Positions 51,321 to 60,223 of a stretch of DNA of 64,000 nucleotides are shown piece by piece. This DNA is from Shimia sp040225985 (GTDB taxonomy: Bacteria > Pseudomonadota > Alphaproteobacteria > Rhodobacterales > Rhodobacteraceae). Below the pieces are notes generated by a model. The model had not been told where the DNA came from and made no database searches. It was given only the letters and a program-made list of their open reading frames with translations. The translations under genes and the position numbers were made by a program. Position 1 is the first letter of the stretch. Each line of letters begins with the position of its first letter. The stretch spans positions 62,001 to 126,000 of the forward strand of contig NZ_JBBPEU010000009.1 in assembly GCF_040225985.1 (NCBI RefSeq), written 5' to 3'.

Positions 51321-52121
51321 TTATTGCGTGCCCGCCATCCACTGTGCCCATGACTCGGGCGACCCGCGGAACACGTTGATATCCACCTGACCTTCGATCC
51401 CCGGCACCAGACCGGTGCCGGTATACTGCCAGAAGCTCCAATAGGCGCCGGGATAGACCTTGCCCGGATGGCCCGCCACGGACCGCAGCCAGAACTCGGT
51501 TCGCGCCAGTTGCCCGATCTCGGTATCCCGCCAGAAATCAACCGTCGTATAGAGGATCGGGCGGCGCCCGTAATGCGCTTCGATCATGTTCATGAAGATG
51601 CGCGCCTCGCGCCAGACCTCGCGTTTGTCCGGGCGGCGGGTGCAGGTCTTGGAATAAGGCGTCCACTCCATATCCAGCACATGCGGCAGGTCGGCCCCGC
51701 GCAGCACGTTACGGATGAACCAGCGGGCCTGTTCCTCGGCGGGACGACAGAAATAGAAATAGTGATAGGCGCCCCACGGCACGCCCGCCCGCTCGGCCCC
51801 ACGCCGATGGAGGTCAAACTTGGGGTCCGCCACATCCCCTCCTTCGGTCGCCTTGATGAAGGCAAAGCTGACGCCGTTGTTCTTGGCCTTGCGCCAGTCG
51901 ATATCCCCCTGCCAGCGCGAAATGTCGATCCCGTGCACCGGGTACGAGGACGGACGCCGCCCGTCCCAGTCATGTGGATCGGCATCGCCAAACCTCGGGT
52001 AGGTAACGATATCGGGCACCACAACGGCCGCCTGTTCGGTCGCCGCCGGTTTATGCGGGCGTGGGCCGCAGGCCGCGACGAGGCCGAGGACAAGACCAAG
52101 AAACAGGAAAAGACGCATCAT
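51321..52121 (-). CDS. GH25 lysozyme-like lipoprotein
   Basis: 266 residues. Lipoprotein signal MMRLFLFLGLVLGLVAAC with lipobox LVAAC. GH25 muramidase core: VHGIDISRWQGDIDW (catalytic Asp), VSFAFIKATEGGDVAD, GAYHYFYFC, LPHVLDMEW (catalytic D-x-E) and GAYWSFWQYTGTG near the C-terminus. Cleaves peptidoglycan glycan strands. Convergent with the yegP-like gene. An in-frame extension to 52481 is rejected. Confidence 0.92.
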   Translation of the reverse strand: MMRLFLFLGLVLGLVAACGPRPHKPAATEQAAVVVPDIVTYPRFGDADPHDWDGRRPSSYPVHGIDISRWQGDIDWRKAKNNGVSFAFIKATEGGDVADPKFDLHRRGAERAGVPWGAYHYFYFCRPAEEQARWFIRNVLRGADLPHVLDMEWTPYSKTCTRRPDKREVWREARIFMNMIEAHYGRRPILYTTVDFWRDTEIGQLARTEFWLRSVAGHPGKVYPGAYWSFWQYTGTGLVPGIEGQVDINVFRGSPESWAQWMAGTQ

Positions 52122-52503
52122 GCTGCTCGCTTCACAATTGACCGGGGGCCTTTTCCCTTGATTACACGCCGGGGCAAGCCCCCTTGGCAACCACCCTGAC
52201 GCCAAGTCGCAAAAAGACGGCACCTTCCCGCCGCTGCACAACGCAGAGCCCCCTGTTTTCCCTTGATCCCCGGCCCCAAATTGCGTAGGCACCGCCTGTC
52301 CGCGACTCTTACCTGAGTCGATCGGGCCCGTTGGTTGTTCGTATATCCCTGCTTTCTTCGGCCGGGATGCGATCATCGACTGAGACCAAAGAAACGACGG
52401 TTCACCTCTGGCGGGCGCGACATGCGGACCCGGTTGAAGACACAGAGCTCTGAGGCGGCACCAACTTCGTGGATCAACCACGAGCAGTTTAGGAGATGGT
52501 CAG
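52122..52503. other. Intergenic leader region before rplS
   Basis: 382 bp with no gene. It holds the promoters of the divergent lysozyme gene and of rplS-rpmE. Visible structures include AGAGCTCT near 52445 and a hairpin CGTGG-ATCAA-CCACG (52468-52482) just before the ribosome-binding AGGAG. The latter may fold in the rplS mRNA leader. Confidence 0.45.
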
Positions 52504-52878
52504 ATGGATCTGATCGCACAGCTCGAGGCGGAACAAATTGCCGCCCTGGGGAAAGACATCCCCGATTTCAAAGCCGGTGACACCATTCGCGTCGGCTATA
52601 AAGTGACCGAAGGCTCGCGCTCGCGCGTCCAGAACTATGAAGGCGTCTGCATCAGCCGTAAAAATGGTTCGGGCATCGCTGGCTCGTTCACGGTCCGCAA
52701 GATTTCGTTTGGCGAAGGCGTTGAGCGGGTCTTCCCGCTGCACTCGACCAACATCGACTCGATCACCGTCGTACGTCGTGGCCGCGTCCGCCGCGCCAAG
52801 CTGTACTATCTGCGTTCGCGTCGCGGTAAATCGGCCCGTATCGCCGAAGACAGCAACTACAAGCCCAAGAAAGCGTAA
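52504..52878 (+). CDS. rplS: 50S ribosomal protein L19
   Basis: 124 residues. MDLIAQLEAEQIAALGKDIPDFKAGDTIRV, VTEGSRSRVQNYEGVCISRKN, TVRKISFGEGVERVFPLHSTN and VRRGRVRRAKLYYLR are L19 signatures. AGGAG lies 8 nt before the ATG. Followed 11 bp later by rpmE. Confidence 0.98.
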   Translation: MDLIAQLEAEQIAALGKDIPDFKAGDTIRVGYKVTEGSRSRVQNYEGVCISRKNGSGIAGSFTVRKISFGEGVERVFPLHSTNIDSITVVRRGRVRRAKLYYLRSRRGKSARIAEDSNYKPKKA

Positions 52879-52889
52879 GGAGTGGTATC

Positions 52890-53111
52890 ATGAAAAAAGA
52901 CACCCATCCCGACTACCACTTCATCGACGTCAAAATGACCGACGGCACCATCATCAAGATGCGTTCGACCTACGGCAAAGAAGGCGACACCTTGGCGCTG
53001 GATATCGACCCGACCGTGCACCCTGCATGGACCGGCGGCACCTCGCGCCTGCTGGATGCTGGTGGCCGGGTGTCGAAGTTCAAAAAGAAATACGAAGGTC
53101 TGGGCTTCTAA
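52890..53111 (+). CDS. rpmE: 50S ribosomal protein L31
   Basis: 73 residues. KKDTHPDYHFIDVKMTDGT, RSTYGKEGDTLALDIDPTVHPAWTGG, AGGRVSKFKKKYEGLGF. It lacks the four zinc-binding cysteines, so it is the C-minus form of L31. Co-transcribed with rplS and followed by a terminator. Confidence 0.95.
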   Translation: MKKDTHPDYHFIDVKMTDGTIIKMRSTYGKEGDTLALDIDPTVHPAWTGGTSRLLDAGGRVSKFKKKYEGLGF

Positions 53112-53135
53112 GCGCCGACCTACCGGTTTCACCGA

Positions 53136-53165
53136 AACGCCGCTCCTGCCCGGGGCGGCGTTTTT
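53136..53165 (+). terminator. Terminator after rplS-rpmE
   Basis: AACGCCGC (53136-53143) pairs with GCGGCGTT (53155-53162), followed by T residues. It lies 24 bp after rpmE. A second small hairpin GCGAGGC/GCCTCGC lies at 53213-53229. Confidence 0.88.
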
Positions 53166-53286
53166 CGTTGGACCCGTGCCCCGATCTTTTTCTTGGTAAA
53201 AAACCTCGGAGCGCGAGGCAGAGCCTCGCACCGCGCGCCGCATGGAGCGCAAAACCTGAACGCCGCAGGCGTCCCGCTGATGCCGT

Positions 53287-54429
53287 TTATTGCCCCAAAG
53301 CCTGCCCCAAATCCGCGATCAGATCGTCCGCATCCTCGATCCCGACAGAAATCCTGAGCAGGTTTTCAGGAATCCCGGTATGAGGCTCGATCGTGTGGCG
53401 GTGTTCCACAAGGCTTTCGACTCCGCCAAGCGACGTGGCCCGGTGAAACAGGTTCAGACGCCCCGCCACCTCAAGCGCCGCCGCGCGCCCGCCCTTGACG
53501 AGGAAGGACAACAGGAACCCGAACCCGCCTGTCATCTGTTGTTGGGCAAGGGCATGGCCCGCATGGCTGGCAAGGCCCGGATAGAACACCGCCTCGACCT
53601 TCGGGTGATCTTCCAGGAATTCAGCCACCGCCATCGCGTTCTGGCACATCCGCTCGACCCGCAGCGGTAGGGTGCGCATCCCGCGCAGCAACAGCCACGC
53701 CTCGAACGCCCCGATCACGGCACCGGCGCTGGCACGATCATTGGCAATCTCGTCCCAGACAAGCCCGCCCGCGCGCGTCACCAGCACCCCGGCCAGCACA
53801 TCGGAATGCCCATTGATTGCCTTGGTCGCCGAATGCATCACCATATCCGCCCCCAACGCCAGCGGGTTTGACAGGATCGGAGTCGCCGCCGTGCCATCCA
53901 CCACCAAAAGCGCCCCGGCGCCATGGGCCGCCTCAGCCGCGGCGCGTATATCTACCACGCGCAGCCACGGGTTTGAGGGGGTTTCGATCCAGACGATCTG
54001 TGCCGCCCCCGCCGCGCATGCCGCCTCAAGGGCGGCGGTATCGCTGGCCTCAACCTCGACCATTTCGATGTCGCGCCGCGCGCAAAACTCCCGGATCCAC
54101 TTGGTTGTGCCCCAGTAAATCCCCGACTGGACCACGACCCGCCCGCGATTGGGCACGGTGCGGAACAGCGCGGCTATCGCGGCCATGCCAGAGGGGAACA
54201 GCAGCGCCTCGGCCCCGCCGTCCATCTGGGCCAGCACCTGTTCGGCCTGCCGCACCACATCATTGTGGTCCCGCGCATAGGTATTGGCGGCGTTCAGCGG
54301 CGCATAATTCCGGTCGCGCACAAAGGTCGTCGAGGGCTGGATCGGCGGCACCACCCCCCCGCTTTGCAGATCAATCGCCCCGCCGGCCTGTGCGGCAAGG
54401 GTCGCGGGTTTCATATCCTTGGGGTCCAT
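53287..54429 (-). CDS. PLP-dependent trans-sulfuration enzyme (cystathionine synthase/lyase family)
   Basis: 380 residues from ATG 54429 with GGAG upstream. Cys/Met metabolism PLP family: GGVVPPIQPSTTFVRDRNYA, LFPSGMAAIAALF, IWIETPSNPWLRVVDI, VVDGTAATPILSNPL, and the PLP lysine in HSATKAINGHSDVLAG. The C-terminal SLGGVESLVEHR motif is typical. Exact activity (gamma-synthase, beta-lyase or other) cannot be told. The frame is open to 55368 but that part is antisense to an intact gene. Confidence 0.9.
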   Translation of the reverse strand: MDPKDMKPATLAAQAGGAIDLQSGGVVPPIQPSTTFVRDRNYAPLNAANTYARDHNDVVRQAEQVLAQMDGGAEALLFPSGMAAIAALFRTVPNRGRVVVQSGIYWGTTKWIREFCARRDIEMVEVEASDTAALEAACAAGAAQIVWIETPSNPWLRVVDIRAAAEAAHGAGALLVVDGTAATPILSNPLALGADMVMHSATKAINGHSDVLAGVLVTRAGGLVWDEIANDRASAGAVIGAFEAWLLLRGMRTLPLRVERMCQNAMAVAEFLEDHPKVEAVFYPGLASHAGHALAQQQMTGGFGFLLSFLVKGGRAAALEVAGRLNLFHRATSLGGVESLVEHRHTIEPHTGIPENLLRISVGIEDADDLIADLGQALGQ

Positions 54430-54534
54430 CGCGCTCTCCTGTTCTTCTGCGCGCCCATCTGGTGCAGGAATCGGGCGACTTGCAACCCCCCTGTGCACCG
54501 CCCTATGACAGGGTATCCATTCCAAGGTCGCGCC

Positions 54535-55164
54535 ATGCCCCGAACCATCCTGTTCAACAAGCCCTTTGATGTGCTGTCGCAATTCACAGACAAGGGCACC
54601 GAGGGAACTTCCCGCCGCACCCTGTCCGAGTTCATCGACCTGCCTGGGGTCTATGCCGCCGGGCGGCTTGACCGGGACAGCGAAGGGTTGCTGGTGCTGA
54701 CCGATGATGGCGGGCTGCAACAGAAAATCGCGCACCCCCGCAACAAGTGGCCCAAGACCTATTGGGTTCAGGTCGAGGGGATTCCTTCGGACGCGGCGCT
54801 TGATCTGTTGCGCAAGGGGGTAGAATTGAAAGACGGCAGAACCCGTCCCGCCGAGGTCTCGCGCATGGAGGAACCAGCGGCGCTCTGGCCCCGCGTGCCG
54901 CCGATCCGGGTGCGCAAATCGGTGCCGGATTGCTGGTTGAAGATCACGATTTCCGAAGGCCGCAATCGGCAGGTGCGGCGCATGACGGCGGCCATCGGGC
55001 ACCCGACCCTGCGCCTGATCCGCTATGCGGTTGGCCCGTGGACGCTTGACGGGTTGCTGCCGGGCACCTGGAACGACGCGCCGCCGCATCGCATCCCGCC
55101 TGCCCCCAAAACTGCGGCACCAAAGGCACGGCGGCCACGCCGCAAACCGCGCCCGTCCAAGTAA
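54535..55164 (+). CDS. rluE: 23S rRNA pseudouridine synthase, RluE-like
   Basis: 209 residues, no S4 domain. RTILFNKPFDVLSQFTDKG, catalytic GRLDRDSEGLLVLTDDG with the Asp of RLD, KTYWVQVEG, ISEGRNRQVRRM. Short RluE layout. The C-terminus is basic (APKARRPRRKPRPSK). An upstream ATG (54505) is possible. Convergent with no gene; it is divergent from the PLP enzyme. Confidence 0.92.
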   Translation: MPRTILFNKPFDVLSQFTDKGTEGTSRRTLSEFIDLPGVYAAGRLDRDSEGLLVLTDDGGLQQKIAHPRNKWPKTYWVQVEGIPSDAALDLLRKGVELKDGRTRPAEVSRMEEPAALWPRVPPIRVRKSVPDCWLKITISEGRNRQVRRMTAAIGHPTLRLIRYAVGPWTLDGLLPGTWNDAPPHRIPPAPKTAAPKARRPRRKPRPSK

Positions 55165-55270
55165 GCACGCAGAACGCTTCCCCTCTTGCCTGCCACAACA
55201 TATAGTGTGCATAAGGCAACCAGCGCGCCACAGAGTGCGCGGGTCGGATCGGGCATCAGGAAACAGGCAG

Positions 55271-56080
55271 ATGGCACATATCATCGTCGTGGGGAACGAA
55301 AAGGGCGGCGCGGGAAAATCCACGGTCTCGATGCATATCGCAACCGCACTGGCCCGCATGGGGCACAAGGTGGGCGCGCTTGATCTGGACCTTCGTCAAA
55401 AGACCTTTGGCCGCTATGCTTATAACCGGCAGAAATTCCTACAAGAGCAGGGGCTGGACCTGCCCTCGCCTGATTACCACGAATTGCCCGCGGTGGATCC
55501 GGCCACGGTCAAGCAGGGCGAGAATATCTATGATCTGCGCCTGTCTGCTGCGGTGGCTACGCTCGAGCCCGATTGTGATTTTATCCTGATCGACTGCCCG
55601 GGATCCCACACGCGGCTGAGCCAGGTAGCGCATTCGCTGGCCGATACGCTGGTCACGCCGCTGAATGACAGTTTCATCGATTTTGACCTTCTGGCGCATG
55701 TCGACGCGCAGGGTGACAAGATCCTCGGGCCGTCGGTCTATTCAGAAATGGTCTGGAACGCCCGCCAACTGCGCGCGCAGGCAGGGTTGAAGCCGATTGA
55801 CTGGGTGGTGCTGCGCAACCGCATGGGCGCGCAACAGATGGTCAACAAGGAAAAGATGGGCAAGGCGCTGGACAATCTGGCCCGCCGCATCGGGTTCCGC
55901 GTGGCACCCGGGTTCAACGAACGGGTCATCTTCCGCGAATTGTTCCCGCGTGGCCTGACGCTGCTGGACCTGCGCGATATCGGGGTGAAACAGCTCAACA
56001 TCTCTAACGTGGCCGCACGACAGGAATTACGCGATCTGGTCAAGGCATTGAACCTGCCCGGGGTCGAGGTGAACTTTTAA
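55271..56080 (+). CDS. mipZ: Division-plane ATPase MipZ (ParA-like)
   Basis: 269 residues. HIIVVGNEKGGAGKSTVSMHIATAL is the deviant Walker A, GALDLDLRQKTFGRYAYNR and FILIDCPGSHTRLSQVAHSLADTLVTPLNDSFIDFDLLA are the MipZ signatures. MipZ forms a gradient from the ParB-bound pole and keeps FtsZ at mid-cell. I chose ATG 55271 over an open frame that begins at 55025. Confidence 0.95.
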   Translation: MAHIIVVGNEKGGAGKSTVSMHIATALARMGHKVGALDLDLRQKTFGRYAYNRQKFLQEQGLDLPSPDYHELPAVDPATVKQGENIYDLRLSAAVATLEPDCDFILIDCPGSHTRLSQVAHSLADTLVTPLNDSFIDFDLLAHVDAQGDKILGPSVYSEMVWNARQLRAQAGLKPIDWVVLRNRMGAQQMVNKEKMGKALDNLARRIGFRVAPGFNERVIFRELFPRGLTLLDLRDIGVKQLNISNVAARQELRDLVKALNLPGVEVNF

Positions 56081-56931
56081 CGCCGCCTGAGTACGATCAG
56101 GTTCGACACCGCCAGCGCCCCGACGACGATACCGCCACCCACAAGCGCCCAGCGGCCCGGATTTTCCCCGAGGATTGCCCAGACCACCAGTGGCGCGAGC
56201 ACGGATTCCAGCAGGATCAGCAACGCCACCTCTGCCGAGGTGATATAGCGCGGCCCCAGCGCCAGAAGGGTGGCGCTGGCGACAATAAAAGCACCATGCA
56301 TCAGGATGAGCCCGCTTTGATCCGGCCGAACCGTGCCAAGATCGGCAAAAGGCAGGATCAAAAGCGCCGATCCGATATAGGCCATGGGCACTGCCGGCAC
56401 CATCGACACCTCTTTCACGCGCCGCACCGCCGTCAGACCGGCGGCAAACCCGCCCGACACCATCAGGGCCAACAGGTCGCCCCTCCAGTTGGCATTCTCG
56501 GTTTCGCCTGACCCGTAGGCAATCACCGCCAGCCCTGCGATCACTGCGAGGATGGTATAGAACATGCGCGGTGAGATGCGTTCGCCAAGGAACATCCTGC
56601 TGAAAATCGCGGCAAAGACCGGCATCGAGGCGATGATGAACACCACGTTGGCGACGCTTGTCAGGCTGACCGCGAGCACGAACAGAACGCCGCTGCTTCC
56701 CAGGGCAATCATATAGATCACGCCATGCCAGCCCGTCGCCAGCACCGCGCGGAACGGGGCAACACCCTGCCACAGCAGAAGACCGATCAGAACCAGCATG
56801 CCCGAGATCATGTTGCGCAAAAACGCGATGGCCAGAGGGTCGGCGTCAATCAGGCGCACGAACAGCGAATCCGGCACCACGCAGAGTGCACCTATCGCGG
56901 TGATCAGCAATCCTTTGGCCTGCGGACTCAT
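56077..56931 (-). CDS. EamA/DMT-family transporter
   Basis: 284 residues, about ten helices in two repeats (AKGLLITAIGALCVVPDSLFVRLID, FLRNMISGMLVLIGL, ALGPRYITSAEVALLILLESVLAPLVVW). A small-molecule transporter of unknown substrate. It shares a 4-bp overlap with the upstream decarboxylase gene, suggesting export of a related amine or amino acid. Convergent with mipZ, with a 4-bp overlap of stops. Confidence 0.88.
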   Translation of the reverse strand: MSPQAKGLLITAIGALCVVPDSLFVRLIDADPLAIAFLRNMISGMLVLIGLLLWQGVAPFRAVLATGWHGVIYMIALGSSGVLFVLAVSLTSVANVVFIIASMPVFAAIFSRMFLGERISPRMFYTILAVIAGLAVIAYGSGETENANWRGDLLALMVSGGFAAGLTAVRRVKEVSMVPAVPMAYIGSALLILPFADLGTVRPDQSGLILMHGAFIVASATLLALGPRYITSAEVALLILLESVLAPLVVWAILGENPGRWALVGGGIVVGALAVSNLIVLRRR

Positions 56932-58388
56932 GCGGTGATCTCGTCAGCGATCCGACGCACCGCCGAAAACAGGATCTCGATGTCTTCGTCGCGTGTGCGG
57001 TGGTTCGTGATGTTCACGCGAATGGCCGTCCGCCCGTGCAGCTTGGTCATCGAGGGCGCGGCGATCCCCTGCTCTTGCAGACGGATCACGATTTCTTCGT
57101 TCAGGGCGTCCAGCCCCGTCTCATCAAGCCCCGACCGCACCGCCCGGAAGCAACAGATATTCAGGGCCACGGGCGCCATCAGTTCCATATCCGCCGCCGA
57201 CTCGACCATCTGGCCCAGGGCTGCAGCCTGTGCGCAGTTGCGATCCACCATCGCGCCAAGCCTGTCGGTGCCGTGTTCGGCAATCTGCGTCCAGACCTTG
57301 AGCGCGCGGAACCCCCGCGACAATTCGGGGCCGTATTCCACCGGCCACGGATTGCCCGCCGCAAGCCCCCGCGTCGCCCCTTTGAGGTAATCGGGGCGCT
57401 CGGAAAAGGCGCGGCGATGGTCCGCCTCGTCCCGGATCAGGACACAGCCCGCGTCATAGGTCACATGCATCCACTTATGGAAATCAAAGGCCAGCGAATC
57501 CGCCCGCTCCAGCCCCGAGAGTTTCGGGCGAACGCGGTCACTCAGCACGCCCAAGGCCCCGAAGGCGCCGTCGACATGCAGCCAGAGTTGTTCGTCCCGC
57601 GCGATGTCAGCCAGCGCCGACAGGTCATCAATCGCACCCATGTTCACGGCCCCCGCCGTTCCGATCAGCACGAAGGGTTGCAACCCCGCCGCGCGATCTT
57701 CGGCGATTTGCGCGCACAGGGCGTTGAGGTCGATCTGGAACGACGTGTTGGTGGGTAGTTTGCGCAAGGCCCCGCTGCCGAGACCAAGGATATCAAAGGC
57801 ACGCGCCACGCAGCTGTGGGTTTGGTCGGATGTATAGCCAACCAGATTGGCCCCACCTACGCCGTTTGCGCGGCTGGTCCAGGCCAGCGCCCTGTCACGC
57901 GCGGCCTTGAGCGCGACAATCGTGGCAATCGACGTGCCCGACACGATCAGCCCGCTGGCCCCGTCCGGAAATCCGAACATGTCCCGCACCCATGCCAGAA
58001 CCTGTTTTTCGACATAGATGGCCCCGTGATCGCGCCCGCCCAGATTGGCGTTCATGGCCGATGCCACGATCTCGGCCAGCATGTTGCCCGGCGTACCTGT
58101 GCCGTGTACCCAGCCAAAGAAGCGCGGATGCGTATTGCCGACCCCATAGGGCAAAAGCTGTTCAAGCTGGCGGGCCACTGCGTCGCTGCCCATGCCGTCA
58201 CGCGGCAGCGGGATGTCATAGTGACATTTGTCTTCCTCGGGCAAAGGGGTCCAGACCGGCCCCTGTTCCGCGCCCTGCATCCTGTCGATGGCCGCATCCA
58301 GCAGGGCATGCGCCCGCGCACGGAAATTCTCCCAGTTTTCGGGATCAAGCCCGCCTCGGGCTTTGGATCGGTCACTCTTGGCGGTCAT
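56928..58388 (-). CDS. PLP-dependent decarboxylase (DDC/group II)
   Basis: 486 residues from ATG 58388. NTHPRFFGWVHGTGTPGNMLAEI, HGAIYVEKQVLAWVRDMFGFP, GLIVSGTSIATIVALKAARD, VGTAGAVNMGAIDDL, WLHVDGAFGAL and the PLP lysine in SLAFDFHKWMHVTYDAG. Similar to aromatic-L-amino-acid or glutamate decarboxylases, but the substrate is not assigned. Coupled to the EamA gene. Confidence 0.88.
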   Translation of the reverse strand: MTAKSDRSKARGGLDPENWENFRARAHALLDAAIDRMQGAEQGPVWTPLPEEDKCHYDIPLPRDGMGSDAVARQLEQLLPYGVGNTHPRFFGWVHGTGTPGNMLAEIVASAMNANLGGRDHGAIYVEKQVLAWVRDMFGFPDGASGLIVSGTSIATIVALKAARDRALAWTSRANGVGGANLVGYTSDQTHSCVARAFDILGLGSGALRKLPTNTSFQIDLNALCAQIAEDRAAGLQPFVLIGTAGAVNMGAIDDLSALADIARDEQLWLHVDGAFGALGVLSDRVRPKLSGLERADSLAFDFHKWMHVTYDAGCVLIRDEADHRRAFSERPDYLKGATRGLAAGNPWPVEYGPELSRGFRALKVWTQIAEHGTDRLGAMVDRNCAQAAALGQMVESAADMELMAPVALNICCFRAVRSGLDETGLDALNEEIVIRLQEQGIAAPSMTKLHGRTAIRVNITNHRTRDEDIEILFSAVRRIADEITA

Positions 58389-58464
58389 GCGCGTGCCCCT
58401 GTTCTGTCCGGTATGAACGCCGGTATCTGACGGGCAAGCGGGGCTGCTTGTAAAGCGGAACCTG

Positions 58465-59694
58465 TCAGTTTTCAGAAAAGTAAAGTGTATACAGGGTTTG
58501 CGGTTCCGAGACCCCGCGCAGCATGTAGCGACCAAGCGCAACGACATCATGGGGCGTTGCGCGGGCCGCGTCGACCAAAGCCTGCGAAATCACGATATCC
58601 CGCCCCAGCGCGGCGTGCATACTGCCCATGCGGGCGGTCTGGTTCACGGCGGCACCGATCACGGTGAAATCAAGCCGCGAATCCGCACCGATATTGCCGT
58701 AAAGGATCTCTCCGGCGTGCAGCGCAAGGGAAAAGCCAGTCTGCGGCACCCCGCGCGCGGCGCGGTCGGTGCTGCGCCGCTGCATCCCTTCGGCCAGATC
58801 CACCGCCGCGTCCAGCGCGGCCGATGCGGCCTCGCTGGCATCGTCATGGTCGAACATGGCCAACATCCCATCCCCCATGAATTTGAGCACATGCCCGCCA
58901 TGCCTGCGAACTGTTTCAACTGCTAGCGCGAAATAATCGTTCAACATCTCGACCACGACCGGACCGGGATATTGCTCGGTCATGACGGTAAAGCCCTTGA
59001 GGTCGAACAGGCAGATCACGGCGTCCAGGCTGCGCAGGCTGCCGCGCCGGATTTCCCCCGACAACACGCGTTTTCCCGCATCCCGGCCAAGATAGACCTG
59101 CATCAGGTCCCGCGCCATTTTCCGGTTTGAGGCCGATTTCAGGGCCAGCCCCAACGCCGGCAAACTGCCCCGCAACAGCGCGACGTGATCCTCGCGGAAT
59201 CCGCCGGGCGCATCCGTCACCCATGAAATCAGCATCCCTTCCGGCGTATCATGCGGATCCATCGGTTGATCCGGTTCGGGGCGCTGGAACAGGACTGCGG
59301 ACGCGAGATAATCCGTCGCCCCCTGTTCCTGCAATTCCTGCAGCAGGGGGAAACTGCTGTGATGGTCCGGCTCCCCGATCCGTTCACGGTATTCCCACTT
59401 GGCCTCGCGCAGCATCATGTAGAACGGGCTGACCACCCATCGCTGACGCGGAGTTTCGGTATAGGCATAATGTTCGTCCGAGAACCCGCCATCACGCAAC
59501 CAATCGAACCCAAGACCCCCGTATTCGGGGTGAAAGGCGCGTTGCGCGACATGCAGGCGGATCAGGGGCACGCCCATCGCAATCAGTTGTTCGCAATAGG
59601 ATTCGAGCAACGCCCCCTGCTGCGTGCCCTCAAGCCCCCGCGCCAAAAGCCAGTCAATCAGGTCTTTGACAGGGTTCGGTTGCGGGGTATCCAT
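58465..59694 (-). CDS. Class III adenylate/guanylate cyclase
   Basis: 409 residues from ATG 59694. The N-terminal half is a probable sensor (GVPLIRLHVAQRAFHPEYGG and VVSPFYMM). The C-terminal cyclase homology domain has ICLFDLKGFTVMTEQ (metal Asp), HVLKFMGDGMLAMF (second Asp), GEILYGNIGADSRLDFTVIGAAVNQTARM (transition-state Asn and Arg). Soluble. The upstream gene in the same direction is marR, 4 bp away. Confidence 0.9.
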   Translation of the reverse strand: MDTPQPNPVKDLIDWLLARGLEGTQQGALLESYCEQLIAMGVPLIRLHVAQRAFHPEYGGLGFDWLRDGGFSDEHYAYTETPRQRWVVSPFYMMLREAKWEYRERIGEPDHHSSFPLLQELQEQGATDYLASAVLFQRPEPDQPMDPHDTPEGMLISWVTDAPGGFREDHVALLRGSLPALGLALKSASNRKMARDLMQVYLGRDAGKRVLSGEIRRGSLRSLDAVICLFDLKGFTVMTEQYPGPVVVEMLNDYFALAVETVRRHGGHVLKFMGDGMLAMFDHDDASEAASAALDAAVDLAEGMQRRSTDRAARGVPQTGFSLALHAGEILYGNIGADSRLDFTVIGAAVNQTARMGSMHAALGRDIVISQALVDAARATPHDVVALGRYMLRGVSEPQTLYTLYFSEN

Positions 59695-59698
59695 GCCT

Positions 59699-60136
59699 TT
59701 ACTCCATGCCGGCGAGTCGCCTGAGCATCTTACGCAGCAAGACCACCTCGTCCTCAGTGAATTTTGCACAAAGCGCCGCGTCATAGTCCCGCGCCACCTT
59801 GCGCAGGTCGGCATAGGCAGTTTGCCCCAGAGGTGTCAGCGTCAGGAATTCCTGCCGGCGGTCATCCTCTGACCGTTCACGGGTGACGAATCGCTTCTCG
59901 ACCAGTTTTTGTACGGCACGACTGATCTTGGTCTTGTGAATCTTCGACCGCGCTCCGACCTCGGTGGCATTCATCCGCCCAAAAGAACCCAAATGGAACA
60001 ATACACGCCACTCTGTGCGCAACATCCCGTATTTGTTCTTGTAGACTTTGGTAAAGGCAAGGCTGCTTTCCTCCGCAGCCTGGTTGAGCAGATAAGGCAG
60101 GAACACCTGCAGATCGAAACCATCATTTTCTGACAT
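59699..60136 (-). CDS. MarR-family regulator, probable control of hmgA operon
   Basis: 145 residues. YLLNQAAEESSLAFTKVYKNKYGMLRTEWRVLFHLGSFGRMNATEVGARSKIHKTKISRAV holds the winged HTH. EDDRRQEFLTLTPLG contains the wing DxR. Divergent from hmgA across 87 bp containing an inverted repeat, so it is the likely repressor of homogentisate degradation; its ligand may be homogentisate. It shares an operon with the adenylate cyclase. Confidence 0.9.
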   Translation of the reverse strand: MSENDGFDLQVFLPYLLNQAAEESSLAFTKVYKNKYGMLRTEWRVLFHLGSFGRMNATEVGARSKIHKTKISRAVQKLVEKRFVTRERSEDDRRQEFLTLTPLGQTAYADLRKVARDYDAALCAKFTEDEVVLLRKMLRRLAGME

Positions 60137-60158
60137 TTTAATGTGTCCTCCTGCTTGT

Positions 60159-60176
60159 TAGTTACAAAAACAACTA
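60159..60176. promoter_or_regulatory. Candidate MarR operator before hmgA
   Basis: TAGTT-ACAAAAAC-AACTA is an imperfect palindrome with 5-bp arms, the size and sequence type of MarR sites (TAGTT-N-AACTA). It lies in the shared marR/hmgA promoter region. Inferred. Confidence 0.5.
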
Positions 60177-60223
60177 TTACCAAAGCAACCAAATTCGACA
60201 GAATCTGCCGAAAGGAACGCGCG

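Noticed and set aside
53287..55368. 693-residue open frame on the minus strand
   Set aside because: Only residues after 54429 match a protein family; the rest is antisense to the pseudouridine synthase gene and the start of the region before mipZ.
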